Shown here: positions 17,283-27,362 of the stretch, piece by piece
How the letters are laid out: the number at the start of each line of letters is the position of its first letter
Numbering within the stretch: the first letter of the stretch is position 1
Source: Chara braunii
Taxonomy: Eukaryota; Streptophyta; Charophyceae; Charales; Characeae
Direction: 5' to 3'
DNA length: 27,514 nucleotides
NCBI GenBank assembly: GCA_003427395.1
Contig: BFEA01000113.1
Span: 2,339,287-2,366,800, forward strand
The notes under the pieces: generated by a model
What the model was told of the DNA's origin: nothing
Database searches by the model: none
The model's input: only the letters and a program-made list of their open reading frames with translations
Program-made: the position numbers and the translations under genes

Positions 17283-17360
17283 GTGTATTATTTATTATTT
17301 ATTATTTATTATTTAATATTTATTATTTATTATTTTATTTATGGGTTTTATTTTAATTTA
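17283..17360 (+). repeat. AT-rich tattattt tract
   Basis: Low-complexity run of tattatttattatttat units about 75 bp long, similar in character to the ATT tracts in both LTR U3 regions. Confidence 0.8.
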
Positions 17361-17467
17361 TTTATGCTTAACTGCTGGTTGTCAGAGGGCCTGCTTGCTG
17401 GGGCATGGTTGTTGTCTATGGGACTTGCTGGTTTTGTAGGTATAAAGATACTTGTTTGAAGTTCCCA

Positions 17468-17645
17468 GACCAGGAAAAAGAAAAAGGGTTTGGTATCCCT
17501 TCCCTTTTGTCTGAGAAGTTGGGGAGACAACTCACTCAGACCAGAGAAAGAAAACAAGGGTTTGGTATCCCCATCAGGTGCTTGAGAAGCTGAGAAAACG
17601 TCTCACTCAGGCCAGAGAACAGAAAAAAGGGTTTGGTATGCCCTA
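17468..17645 (+). repeat. 71-bp tandem repeat, 2.5 units
   Basis: Units start at 17468, 17539 and 17610 with gaccag/ggccag, followed by an A/G-rich run and gggtttggtatccc; the third is partial. No coding role is apparent. Confidence 0.85.
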
Positions 17646-17980
17646 CTTTCAGCATGGCAGACAGAGTGAATACCCCCGTTGCTGGGGTCATCCTTGGCAT
17701 AAATGCCTAATCAAGAGCTGAGGTAACCTCCATGTGAAAAGCCAGCGGTTGAACAAGTCAAACATTCAGACAAAATCCTTCTTAAAATTTTACTTGGTGG
17801 CCGACAAGCGGCCTGGTTCACGAGGAACCTGCGTCCCTGGCCTTAAGGAAGCCAAACTCTCAGGCCTGGGACGCTATAGAATGGACAGTGAACTGAAAAT
17901 CTTATGAGCCGAAATCAGACTCAGAAAGTTGAAAAGAAATCACGCTTATACAGGACATAAAAGACAGCCATGAGTTCAAG
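17646..17980. other. non-coding stretch downstream of the antisense ORF
   Basis: No gene seen on either strand. It would be the 3' untranslated side of the antisense ORF if that is transcribed; I see no clear poly(A) signal on the minus strand. Confidence 0.35.
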
Positions 17981-18391
17981 CTAGAAGAGGAAGAGAAGGA
18001 AGAAGATGCTAAAGAGAATGCAGTGATTGGGGTGATGTGGAGACGAGGCAGCACACGGGATAGAGGAAGGTGGAGCAGGCACTGTGGCCTTGCTTACAGC
18101 TGGAGTAGAAGGAACTCTGGGGATATAAGGAGGAGAAGAGGCGTTGGGCGTACCATAACGCGCATCGAATTTCTTGCGAAGGAACTCCATCCTGTTTGGG
18201 GATGGAGTTCTCTCATACCACCCTCCTAACGGGTAACGAGGGTGTGGCCTTAAACGGCCATAGCCTCGTGGCTCCTCCTCTTCCTCCTCCTCTGAGCTAT
18301 AATCCCGTCGTGCCCTAGCTGGCGGTTCTTCTTTAGCCTTCCTTCCTCTTCCTCCTCTTCCTTTACCCTGTCCACGATGCGCTTCAGGCAT
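17981..18391 (-). CDS. antisense ORF, 136 aa, unknown
   Basis: Minus-strand ORF from ATG 18391 to TAG 17981 between integrase and the 3' LTR. An upstream in-frame extension exists only from a TTG (18460), so I use the ATG. The product begins with a basic Gly/Arg stretch (GQGKGRGGRGRK), has an acidic run (SSEEEEEEE), then YGRLRPHPRYP and MEFLRKKFDARYG, a Pro/Ser/Ala-rich region, and a short hydrophobic end (ILFSIFFLLFLF). The region upstream on its strand is pyrimidine-rich like a plant 5' leader, with a TATA-like box about 420 bp before the ATG. Some plant Tat-lineage elements (Grande, Retand) carry antisense ORFs here, but I see no sequence link. The hydrophobic end may simply reflect the CT-rich DNA. 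Confidence 0.45.
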   Translation of the reverse strand: MPEAHRGQGKGRGGRGRKAKEEPPARARRDYSSEEEEEEEPRGYGRLRPHPRYPLGGWYERTPSPNRMEFLRKKFDARYGTPNASSPPYIPRVPSTPAVSKATVPAPPSSIPCAASSPHHPNHCILFSIFFLLFLF

Positions 18392-18529
18392 AACGAAAGG
18401 TGAGAGAACAATTAAGATGGGGATAGGAAACAGAGAAATAGTGCTAAAGGTTATGGTCAAAAAGAGTGAGTGAGATCCACACTAAGAGCAAAGAAATTGC
18501 AAAAGGAAGAAGAAGAACTAGGGCTGAGA

Positions 18530-18600
18530 AAAAAAAGTTAGCGCCAAAAGAGAAAGCAAACGCTAAGAGAAAAAGTTAGCGCAGAGAAAGAGACGTAGCA
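18530..18600 (+). repeat. agttagcgc short repeats
   Basis: Two copies of aaagttagcgc about 36 bp apart with an inverted relative (aaacgctaag) between them, in a purine-rich stretch. On the minus strand this is part of the presumed leader of the antisense ORF. Confidence 0.45.
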
Positions 18601-18808
18601 CAATGAGAGATGGCTAGCGAGGAGAGTGGGGACGAACACTCGGAGAGAAGACGAACGCAAAGAAGGAGGGTGAGCGCAAAGAAGGAAGAAGTGCTCAGAA
18701 AAGTATGAACGCTATGAGGAAGGTGAAAAATTTGCTGGTGCAAGAGGTAGCGCGGAAATCGCCTCAAGTCGGAATGGAAATGAGCGAGAGCAATATTAGG
18801 TTGTGCTG

Positions 18809-18815
18809 TTTTATA
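18809..18815 (-). promoter_or_regulatory. TATA-like box for antisense transcription
   Basis: On the minus strand the sequence reads gaTATAAAAcag, 54 bp before the 3' LTR edge. A start near 18780 would give a pyrimidine-rich leader of about 390 nt to the antisense ATG 18391. This is inferred from sequence only. Confidence 0.35.
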
Positions 18816-18848
18816 TCGAAATTTCTCGTTTCGACCCAGCGGGGACGC

Positions 18849-18868
18849 TGGGTGGGGGTTTGGTTTTA
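18849..18868 (+). other. probable polypurine tract region
   Basis: G-rich stretch (gggtgggggtttgg) directly before the 3' LTR, where plus-strand synthesis would be primed. It is interrupted by T, so a poor polypurine tract; it may have mutated. Position is the main evidence. Confidence 0.4.
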
Positions 18869-20239
18869 TGTCGGAGGGCACGGTGTTCTGGCCCTCCTGT
18901 GAACCGAGTCTCTGCATAGTACCAGTTTCCTGCTCTAGTGCCTGGGTTGTCTCTCGGCGTGGACAGGCTCCGGTGGCGTAGCCCTCAGCAAAGGGGTGCG
19001 CCACAGGACTTTCATTGGTCCACGCAGACTCGGCGCCCTGCTGTAGAGCAGAGCACAACCGGCCTGTGGCCGTGGTAGCCGCCGGGTTCGCCCTCGGACG
19101 TGGAGGTGAGAGTGTTGGCTTAGTGTTTTCAACTGCGTGCCAATCGTCCCTCTACTGAGTTATGGGTTAGGTACATAGACCAATGGTCACTGTCATAGAA
19201 AGACAAGGCTAAGAAAATAAAAGTAAAAGCGGGAATGCAAAAAGGAAAATAAATGACAATTGAGAACCTAGTCTATGTGAACTGATGGCTGCTAATCGAG
19301 AAAAATCGACGGTCTATAGTCGTTCGTCGTTACGTCTCGCTCAGAGTTGTTATTTATTATATTTATTATTATTATTATATCTCCATCAGTTGATACCTGA
19401 CGCGGTTCTTCTCTTTTCATAAGGGGGCTAACGGTTCGGGCGTCGAGTTTGGGCGGTGGTATTGTGGCCTAATCAGGCCCAACCCTTCGAATATCATTTG
19501 TACCGGGTCTGCGCGTCTAGGCTCCACGTGGTAGGACCCCCAGTAGCTGTACTGCAGGGCAGATACAATGGGCTTAAAAATGGAAGTGTGAAAAGGAAAG
19601 AAAAGGGGGTAAGGATGAAAATCGGGTTTTGGGCTTGAGCATGGACTTGCACCGCTATCCAGGCGAAGCGGTGGCACGAAAGAGACTTGAAGCACCGTCC
19701 TTTCTTTTTGCATTTATTATTATTTATTATTATTATCATTATTACTTTACCGGTTTTCAGACGTGGCCTTTCTTTTCCTTTTGTACGGGAAGGTCAACGG
19801 TCCGAATTTGGAGTTGCAGTCCGAGTTGGCCCTCTTGTATCATCTGGGAATGAGCGCCGACCGAGCCGCGAGGTTGGACCCCCAAAAGGAGGGCGACCCG
19901 CGGCCGCATTGGTAGGAGGAATATCACCCCCTATAGAGGGTCATAAACCCCCTCCTTGCCATCGGGCGTGGGTACCCATTAGGGGTAGCATTCTAGTGTT
20001 CTTAATAGGAAGGAGATAGGTGGTCGGTATCCCGTTATGGGACTGCCTCAGTCGCTGTTGGTCAGTCGTAGCGTCGCGGAGTCCTGAAGGTGACAGTAGC
20101 AAGAGGTCTAGTCAGTACTACGACCGTTGAGGTACAAATTCTGACTCTACAAAAATAAATTTATTTGAGAAATTTTTTTTTTTTATTTATTTATTTTTAA
20201 TTTTCTTCAACACGTCGGGATCACAGCTTTTCTAAGTTC

Positions 20240-20247
20240 TATAAAAG
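20240..20247 (+). promoter_or_regulatory. TATA box of the 3' LTR
   Basis: TATAAAAG at the position equivalent to 1455 in the 5' LTR. In this LTR it could drive transcription into downstream flanking DNA. The 38-codon upstream ORF of the leader is also open here; the one at 1506 is not (ATG is TTG). Confidence 0.65.
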
Positions 20248-20549
20248 AGGGAGCCCTTGTGTCTCCCGGCAAGCGAGTGAGGCTGTCGTGTTGCGAGTAG
20301 GGCGATCGTGGCTCGTTGAGGTCCTCTGTTCCTGACGGATCTGAATCTGGTTAGCCATTACCCGCTAACAGGGTATGAGTGTGGGCAGAGCGCTAGTGCT
20401 GGTTATCTGGCGGCCAGTTAAAGTGCATCAACTGGCTACCTCGTGTGCTGGAGCAGCTAGTTTGAGACCAAGAAGTCAGGAGTAGTGGGTGCCTGTGCGA
20501 GCCGAGTGCCTATTCCTGGAGACAAGACTGACTATTCTGAGCGAAAGCC

Positions 20550-21071
20550 ATGGCGTTGCACGGGTATAGACCTGGGTACTGGTATCACCAAGCCCGTTGG
20601 AAGCCCGTGTCCGGGGAAGGACCCTGGATCACCGTCATACTCAACTATGACGATGGAGATATGCTGGTACTGAAGATCAACGTGGAGGGAGCAAGAGAAG
20701 GGGAAACGCGAACTAACCCGAAGCTGCAGGACGTGATTTCAGAGGCGAGAGACCGAGCGGAGAGACGTTGCAGATGGGACTGAGTGACCCCAAGGCTGCG
20801 GATAATGGTGGCTTACCACGAAACTGAGACCTCTATGGACACGGCTGACCTGGAACAGGTCCATCACGACAGAGACTCGGGTGGGGAAAGTGAGATGAGT
20901 GACGCGGACCGGGAAACGGACCTCTGGTCCTGGAACAGACCAGGAGAGATCGAGAGGCATCATCGACCCGCGAGGCCGGTGGAGGAGGGACATGAGGCTA
21001 GCTCGAGGCAACTGACACCCCGGGGTCGCGGGACGGGTGAGAAGCCGAGCAGAGGGAAAAGACAGGTCTGA
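20550..21071 (+). pseudogene. LTR ORF (1765 type), interrupted by TGA
   Basis: Same 522-bp frame as 1765-2286 with no indels, but TGA at 20781-20783 after RRCRWD. About 24 of the 36 differences change an amino acid and few are silent, as expected for neutral drift since insertion. Confidence 0.45.
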
Positions 21072-22594
21072 GAGGACGCTCGGTCAAAAGCGTGAATGGG
21101 ACGAAACCCAAAACGAGGAGGCTGAGACAAGTGCATCGCTCGCGCGTCGCACACGTGGCGCGGCCTGGGAGAGAGCAAGAGTGCGGTCAACAAAAAGAGA
21201 GAGGGAGTATTGCAACGTGCGAGTAACGTCAACTGTCTTTTTCTCGTGAGACTGAACGCAGCGTAGATTGAGTTTGCGGGGGAGAGAGGCAGGACGATTG
21301 CGCCCCGAAAGTCAAGTCGTGGCTGAGTCTGTGTACGTGGGATGGTCGACATGTAACAGGGACGCAAGGAGAGAGAGAGGGACGGGGAGACACACGGGCA
21401 GTTGTGGTCTAAAGGAAGAGTAAATGCTTCGTGTGAAGAAGCTTGAGGTGTGCTTTCGCCTAAGTGAGTTGGCGTTGTCAGAGTAAAAGACTACCAAGAA
21501 AGGACGGGTTACGATATGCGCGGGCAACAGGGGGATGTTCAGAGGGAAGAGAGTGGAGAGAGGAGGTCAAAGAGAGTGAAAGGGTTGTTGATATCAACGG
21601 CTACCGATACGCTCGCGTGAAGCTTAAAGTGCTCTCAGAGTGGAGGAGGGGCAGTGAAAAGGGTGACCCTCTGACGAGTGGGATATGAGCCGCTCAGCAT
21701 GGAAAATGTCAACGGTCACCTATGCGCTCTTGTGAGTGAACCCACTACGGTCGATTAAAGAGAGAGAGAGAGAAGGAGAGCAAGATGCGTGGAAGGTGGG
21801 TGCGCAAGAAAGAAGGAAACTCTCTGGGTGATTACACCGACTCTGATTCCCAGGCATAAGAGGCTATGAGCGCGAGCCTGTGTGTAGGAAAGGGGCGTAT
21901 GAGCACAACTCACCAGTTGTACTCTGTTGTTGAAGTCGCGTGTCTTCCTTGAGTTGGGGCATTACGTGCCACACAGAAGAGGTCTTAATGGCTTAATTGC
22001 TGCCCCGAGAAGCGAGCACGGAAGTGGTAAATTGAAGAGGGATCGGCGCGCCTTCTACAGGACTCATCACATCTACTCTGATCATTGTTGCTGCAGGCAA
22101 GTGGCGCGAGGGCAGACAACTATGCGAGCAGAAGGAGGGAGGGTCTTCTTTCCCCCATTAAAGACGATCTCGCTGGCTCGGATCGATGCTCTCGCCCTAA
22201 ACAATCACATGCCTTGTCATTTTCGCATGAACTTCAATCGGTCACCAAACAGGAATCAATCAAGCTAGCAAACTTGCGAAGGTCAACTGCTGCTACAAAA
22301 TTCCCGCTTCAATGCTGGCGGAGGTCAGAGAGCTAGACTGTGCTCCACGGGAGTGCTACCCGACTTGGTTCCGCCCCTTATGCACATGCTATAGAGGATG
22401 CCTGAGGACTGAGAGTGGAGGGACAAGGGAGGAGACCCTGCCCTTTTGCCAGCCTACTAAGAGGATTTGTAGACATCATTTTCAAGGGTTACCGAAGTTC
22501 TTCTCCATAATCGTTTGGCCGAATCTTCAGATAAGATGTTGACTATATCGAATAATGCTCTTTGTCTTCATTAATCCAGTTCCCCTTCTATTTA
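21072..22594 (+). other. LTR stretch without a supported gene
   Basis: Counterpart of 2287-3809. From 21507 on it is identical to the 5' LTR through 22793. The short ORFs here are identical in both copies and give no evidence of coding. Confidence 0.45.
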
Positions 22595-22735
22595 GTCTAA
22601 TTAGTTTAACTGGTCTGGATGATCATTGTTAACTAATCATGCAATTTGTCTGACTAGTTCGAACGATTGGTGCTAACTGATCATGTAAGTTGTCTAATTG
22701 AATGGAACGATCAGTGCTAACCGATCGTGCTGCAT
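22595..22735 (+). repeat. three imperfect 44-53-bp direct repeats (3' LTR copy)
   Basis: Identical to 3810-3950, inside the identical block. Confidence 0.5.
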
Positions 22736-23015
22736 CGAGATAAAGTTCAGGTTCTCTGCAGGCTGAGTAAATAGGGGAACAAGGGAAGCCTCAGTACATA
22801 TTGTTGATTTGAAATGTGCAGGGTCTGAGTGATTAGTATGAGCAAGAAAGGTGGGTGTCCATGGTGTTGGTATGCTTTTACTTGCTTTGAGAGGTTCGCT
22901 CGATTGTCTGGTAAAGCCAAAGAGCTATGCAATCTTCATGTTGTGTGTTTAAACCTGGTGGGAGACGGGGATCCCAAATGCAGTTAGAATGCTGGGTTTT
23001 CTTCTCCTTCACAGT

Positions 23016-23318
23016 GTGACTACATTGAGTTCTCGCATTGTGTGAACGCACAGTGTGACTGCATTGAGTTCTCACACTGTGTGAATGCACTGAGTGATTG
23101 CCTTGTATTCATGCACTGCTTGAATGCACTGAGTGACTGCATTGTGTTCTCGCACTGCTTGAATGCACTATGTGACTGCATTGTGTTCCCGCGCCTCGTG
23201 AATGCACTGTGTGGCTGCATTGTGTTCCCTCACCACGTGAATGCGTTGTGGGACTGTGTTGTGTTCCCGCACCGTGTAAATATACTGTGTGATTGCATCA
23301 TGCAGTTGCTTGTATGAC
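23016..23318 (+). repeat. 39-bp minisatellite (3' LTR copy)
   Basis: Units start at 23016 and every 39 bp, seven full and one degenerate, equivalent to 4231-4542. Unit number is the same in both LTRs although individual bases differ, so the array had this length before insertion. Confidence 0.9.
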
Positions 23319-23816
23319 TGCTTCGTGTGACAGCCTGAAGCTGTGAGCGCATTGGCCGGCATACGCTCATCTGATTGAAAGATGTCTATAGTGGTAAGAG
23401 ATTGATCGTGCCCAGAGATAAGCTGCGAGCGTGACTGGGAAGGCCTGCAAATGCCTGTGCGAGAGGATTGGATGCCTCGCAAATTTAATGACTGAAGGCA
23501 GGCCTATGATCGATTATGCGAGCCTTCTTCAGGATTTACTGAGTAGGCTTGTATGTTATAAGGGGGACTGTAGGAATGTTCCCCATTGGTTGTGTTTCAT
23601 GTCATGACTTTTGATTGGATGGGGAAAGGAAAATCAGTATTGAGGGGGATTTCCTATGTCCTCGCTAAGTTCCTACTTGACGGTGACTAAGTGTCCATTT
23701 GCCTGAAATGGGGTAAGGTCTGGCTCGGATGGAAGGTGATCTGAGCACCTCATGAGTGCAGGCGGGTTAAGTGCCAGTGAACAGAGCTCTTGGGTGGGAG
23801 GCTCGAGTTCTGGATT
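23319..23816 (+). other. 498-bp segment present only in the 3' LTR
   Basis: It follows tgtatgac at the end of the minisatellite and ends before ctggctataatg. The 5' LTR has 21 bp here, which look like minisatellite sequence (caccgtgtgaatacactgt). No ORF of note, no terminal repeats and no target duplication are seen, so a deletion from the 5' LTR between repeat-like sites is more likely than an insertion here. Confidence 0.75.
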
Positions 23817-24576
23817 CTGGCTATAATGAAAATTCATTTAGAATAGAGTAGGTTTGGCCGAGTAGATGATGTTCATTTATGCTCTGACTAACGACGCGGA
23901 GTGAATGAGCTGTCGAATAGGACCGACGCACGCTCAGGTTCACCTTGGGCTCAGAGTCTCTGCCTTCGAGCTCAGACGAGTCCTTACCTGAGTGTCGACA
24001 CATATAGACTCTACACGTTGTACAACATCAGAGCCCATAGACCCGCAAGAAACCTTCCACCTTGGCCACTTCATATACGGCAGGGCCTTACTAGGGTCAG
24101 TATCAGCATACTCCCATCAACCATTTTCAGTTTCCTCTTCTGGAAAACAAAGCCTTCACTACTCGGTATCTCAGTATCTGTGCAGTTCTAATTAGACCTT
24201 GGCTAGCGACTCAGGGACACCCTGGCAATACTTACATAGCAGCAAAATTGGGCACTGGCCAATTGTTCCTCAAGTCGGTTATCAGTTCGATTAGTCTCCA
24301 GCTAACAATTGACGGATCTCAAGAGAGTTCTTTTCCAGACAGGTTTCAGACTCTTCCTGGATAGTACTCAAGCGACAACTAATAAAGCAGATGGACTAGT
24401 GGTGGCAATTATCTACGACTGTCTAACCCTCGATACCCTTCGGGCGGGCCCATGGCCAGACCCTAAATCAAACAGGCTGTGGGGAAACGAACGCTCAGCA
24501 TTTAAACCAGGATCAGCGATTGTCGATTGCCTATCCCAGCCTCTGCCGGAGTCGTGAGAAAGAGAAGGGGGCAAAC
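23817..24576 (+). other. LTR stretch without a supported gene
   Basis: Counterpart of 4555-5314, containing the second block identical to the 5' LTR (24230-24619). Nothing else recognised. Confidence 0.4.
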
Positions 24577-24831
24577 ATGAAGGAGAGTGAAGTCTTGGTG
24601 ATAAAAAGCCAAGTGAACAGAGACAGAAAAGAAGGTTGGGAGGATGATGCGTGTAAGGAAATGGAAATGCGCAGACAGCGCTTGAGGGAACATGCAGTCA
24701 AGACGGTAGGAGAGAGGAAATTCATTGAATATGTATTCTACTTTTACGACTGCCGTGGGAAACTACATAGCACTGGTTCCTAACTAGAAACTGTAGAGAA
24801 AGCCAGGGCAATGATCGAGCAAGGGCAGTGA
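24577..24831 (+). pseudogene. LTR ORF, family II (5315 type), stopped by TAA
   Basis: Same frame and length as 5315-5569 but TAA at 24781-24783 replaces the tyrosine after GKLHSTGS. The rest is well preserved (IEYVFYFYD, ETVEKAR). Confidence 0.55.
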
Positions 24832-24872
24832 CGTGTTCCAAAGTTCACCATCAGTAAGTAAAAGTCCGTTTT

Positions 24873-25250
24873 CAGTATCAGTTTTCATTCAGTCAGTACT
24901 TGCAAGCACTCAAACGGTTGTTAGTATCAGTTTTCATTCAGTCAGTACGGGCAAGCACTCAAACGGNTCAGTATCAGTTTTCATTCAGTCAGTACTTGCA
25001 AGCACTCAAACGGTTGTTAGTATCAGTTTTCATTCAGTCAGTACGGGCAAGCACTCAAACGGTTGTCAGTATCAGTTTTCATTCAGTCAGTACTTGCAAG
25101 CACTCAAACGGTTGTCAGTATCAGTTTTCATTCAGTCGGTACTTGCAAGCACTCAAACGGTTGTTAGTATGAGTTTTCATTCAGTTAGTACTCGCAAGCA
25201 CTCAAATGGTTTTCAGTACCAGTTTTCATTCAACCAGTACTCAGCAAGCA
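24873..25250 (+). repeat. 49-bp minisatellite (3' LTR copy), seven units plus a partial
   Basis: Units with 'acttgcaag' and 'acgggcaag' alternate at the start, so a two-unit block has been duplicated relative to the 5' LTR. A single N at 24967 and a few missing bases sit at that junction, so the unit count may be affected by assembly. Confidence 0.85.
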
Positions 25251-25454
25251 GTCAGACAAGCAATCAAAAAATCAATCAATCAGCAAACAATCAACGTTTA
25301 GTCGGTATTCAGGTCAGCATTCTGAGCCGCGTTCAGGCTAACATTCAGAGCAGCACCAGGAAACGACATTCGAATCAGTGTTCTGTTGGCATTTCTCAGC
25401 AGTCAACTTACATTCGGACATAGCACTTAGACCCTGAAATCAGAAAGCGACGGT

Positions 25455-25612
25455 AAGAATCGGCATTCAGAAATCAGCAGCCAGTTCTCTCAATCATCAA
25501 TCAGTCAAATCTCTTATTAGTAGACGCAGTATCAAGAACCGACATTCAGAAATCAGCAGTCAGTTCTCTCAATCAACAATCAGTCAAATCTCTGATTAGT
25601 AGACGCAGTATC
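25455..25612 (+). repeat. 79-bp tandem duplication (3' LTR copy)
   Basis: Equivalent to 6097-6254; the duplication predates insertion. Confidence 0.8.
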
Positions 25613-25786
25613 GAGAACCAGCATTCAAGAATCAGCCAGCCAATTTTCAGAACAGCAACCAAGAACAACGACAGGAAACGGCAATTTGAAACATGCATCT
25701 ACCCAGTAGTCTTCTCATACCTTGATCATCCATGAGTCATCCGTTTCGAGTTGGGCGAACTGGCATAGCTAGGGATCAGCGAGATT

Positions 25787-26036
25787 ATGGACAGTAACAA
25801 CGCAGTTAGAGTTTCCTGCTCACTGTATCAGAGCACTACGGAGACTTGGAGAGAAAGTGCAGTCGAGGAGTACAACCAGCAGACTACCGCGATGATGGAA
25901 CGTGCGCTGTCCCTTGTGAGAAATCATACAAAAATAGAGTACACATACTACCTGCATGATAAACGGCAGACTATGTGCCACCATAACTTCTGTGGGTACT
26001 ATTGAGGAAGCGAGGAGGACCGTTGGCAGTCATTAG
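25787..26036 (+). pseudogene. LTR ORF, family II (6428 type), frameshifted
   Basis: ATG 25787 and the IEYTYYLHD core are intact here, but 2 nt are missing just after it relative to the 5' LTR, so the frame ends at 26003-26005. The expected end (TIEEARR, TAG 26034) lies in another frame. Confidence 0.55.
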
Positions 26037-26221
26037 TGAGCATTTAGCCTCCGAATAGGTGCTGCTCATTTTATCATGACATTCAGTTGTTCTCTAATCA
26101 GCGATCAATTATCAGCAATCAGTTTTTCAGCAATTAATTTTCGGCAATCAGTTTTTCTGCGGTCAGTTTGGTAGCTGGTTCTCAGGGATCGTCTGACCAG
26201 TTTGTACTGGCAAGAGTACTC

Positions 26222-26878
26222 ATGAGCACAGTTCAGTCTACTCCGGTCAGCGAATCAGTGCTCGCCAGCCTCAACCGGATTTTATGCAAAGAGGCATTCC
26301 ATTATCATTATGTTAGTGCCATTAGTTTCAGACAGGGAGATCTGTCAATCTTCATTGTCCAGACCAGTTTTGCTGATGGTACTATCCACGATCTGAGGCA
26401 TTACCTGAAGAAGGGCAAGGAGACTCATGAGCTCTTTGATCCAGTCTGGATCTCAGCCACTAAATACCTTGAGCAGAGAGAGAAGGAGCTCGATGAGAGT
26501 GGTACTACGTTGATCCGCAGCTTCGGGCCGATGCTTTATATTCACTATCATAGGCCTCTAGTCCCTTCACTTCTCACAGATTCCACGAGTTTGTTGGACG
26601 TGATTGGATTGGCAAAGAGGTATATCTCTGCGGCGGTGATCGACATTGAGGCGTTGATTGAGCCCACCGAGTATCCCTACCTCAGACGAGGGGTTTTTTT
26701 AGTGGACGGGCTGCCTACACTGTGGGAGGAGTTTTGCTCCATAGTTAACTACCGTGTTATGTGTCTCGGATGGTCGTGTTCAGAGCTTGCTGGCTATAGG
26801 TGGCTTTTTGTCACGAAGCCTCAATCTCAGATTGTACGAGGGCGTGGGTCTCGGCACCAGAGAAGATCAGTTAGATGA
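26222..26878 (+). CDS. LTR ORF, family I protein, 218 aa, intact copy
   Basis: The best-preserved LTR protein: ATG 26222 to TGA 26876. The TTG-started extension to 26168 lies in repeats and is not used. Family I landmarks: AFHYHYV (25-31), LSIFIVQTSF (41-50), GTIHDLRHYLKKG (53-65), a Trp then a charged helix (YLEQREKELDES, about 82-93), and PLVPSL with SLLDVIGLAKR (about 111-131). About 85 further residues follow without match in the leader copies (YPYLRRGVFLVDGLPTLWEEF and a basic end RGRGSRHQRRS). By eye the LTR copies differ at 11 of 106 residues in the first half, mostly by non-silent changes, so no selection is visible since insertion. Function unknown. Confidence 0.62.
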   Translation: MSTVQSTPVSESVLASLNRILCKEAFHYHYVSAISFRQGDLSIFIVQTSFADGTIHDLRHYLKKGKETHELFDPVWISATKYLEQREKELDESGTTLIRSFGPMLYIHYHRPLVPSLLTDSTSLLDVIGLAKRYISAAVIDIEALIEPTEYPYLRRGVFLVDGLPTLWEEFCSIVNYRVMCLGWSCSELAGYRWLFVTKPQSQIVRGRGSRHQRRSVR

Positions 26879-27168
26879 GATTGAGAGAGACTGATCAGAG
26901 GGATGAGTGAGGACTCTTGAGAGGTACTGACCATGCTCGTTTACATGTACTTTCTTAGATTATTATGAGTTTTCATTCTTCCCTCACTCAACCGCCCCTG
27001 TTTTCGCTCGAGTCAGTCAGTCTTATTTTCTACATTATTCTTGCTTCATGATTGCCATCATGGACGTTTTGTCAAGTTCTCAAAATCAGATTGACATAAT
27101 TGATGCATGCATAGCACCTCATAATTTTATGATTATTATTTGCATAATTCTCTGCTGTTCCGAATCAA

Positions 27169-27174
27169 AATAAA
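27169..27174 (+). promoter_or_regulatory. poly(A) signal AATAAA in the 3' LTR
   Basis: Exact AATAAA equivalent to 7812-7817, about 190 bp before the element end. This copy would end the genomic transcript. Confidence 0.55.
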
Positions 27175-27362
27175 AGATTCCTCAGAACGGGGACCGGCAA
27201 AGACCGCAATTGAAGGGTCTCGCTCGAAGTCGGACGCACACAACAGGATGGGATTTGCATTATTTAATTTAATTTGTTTATTGCAATCATATACAAAATC
27301 CTGTGTGACAGCCTATTGGCTTTCTGGTCGCCCGAAGTGGCCGGACTAGAAAAAGTGCGACA

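Larger units (their letters stand above)
79..27362 (+). mobile_element. giant Ty3/Gypsy-type LTR retrotransposon, decayed
   Basis: A complete but inactive LTR retrotransposon of 27,284 bp: 5' LTR 79-8004, internal region 8005-18868, 3' LTR 18869-27362. Supporting signs are TGTCG...CGACA ends on both LTRs, a tRNA-Asp PBS 4 nt after the 5' LTR, a CCHC nucleocapsid motif, and protease, RT (YIDD), RNase H and integrase (HHCC, D-D-35-E, GPY) in Ty3/Gypsy order. Gag is open; pol carries at least five frameshifts and several stops. The LTRs are 7.9 and 8.5 kb, and the element carries extra small ORFs before gag and inside the LTRs. It could have moved only with proteins supplied by a relative. Giant Ogre/Tat and Athila elements are the nearest plant analogues in size, but I cannot assign a lineage. 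Confidence 0.93.
18869..27362 (+). repeat. 3' LTR (8494 bp)
   Basis: Second copy of the LTR with the same TGTCG and CGACA ends. Its order of contents equals that of the 5' LTR, with offset about 18785-18790 until the 39-bp array. Differences: a 498-bp segment at 23319-23816 without counterpart, two more 49-bp units, one N at 24967, an intact family I ORF, but a stop in the 1765-type ORF and breaks in both family II ORFs. Between 19140 and 20235 (U3) no gene is supported. Confidence 0.93.

Noticed and set aside
8005-18868. Envelope gene
   Set aside because: No plus-strand ORF after integrase encodes a signal peptide or membrane segments; only the antisense ORF is present, with a short hydrophobic end.
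23319-23816. Transposon insertion in the 3' LTR
   Set aside because: No terminal inverted repeats and no target duplication; the 5' LTR has leftover minisatellite-like bases at the spot, which fits a deletion there better.
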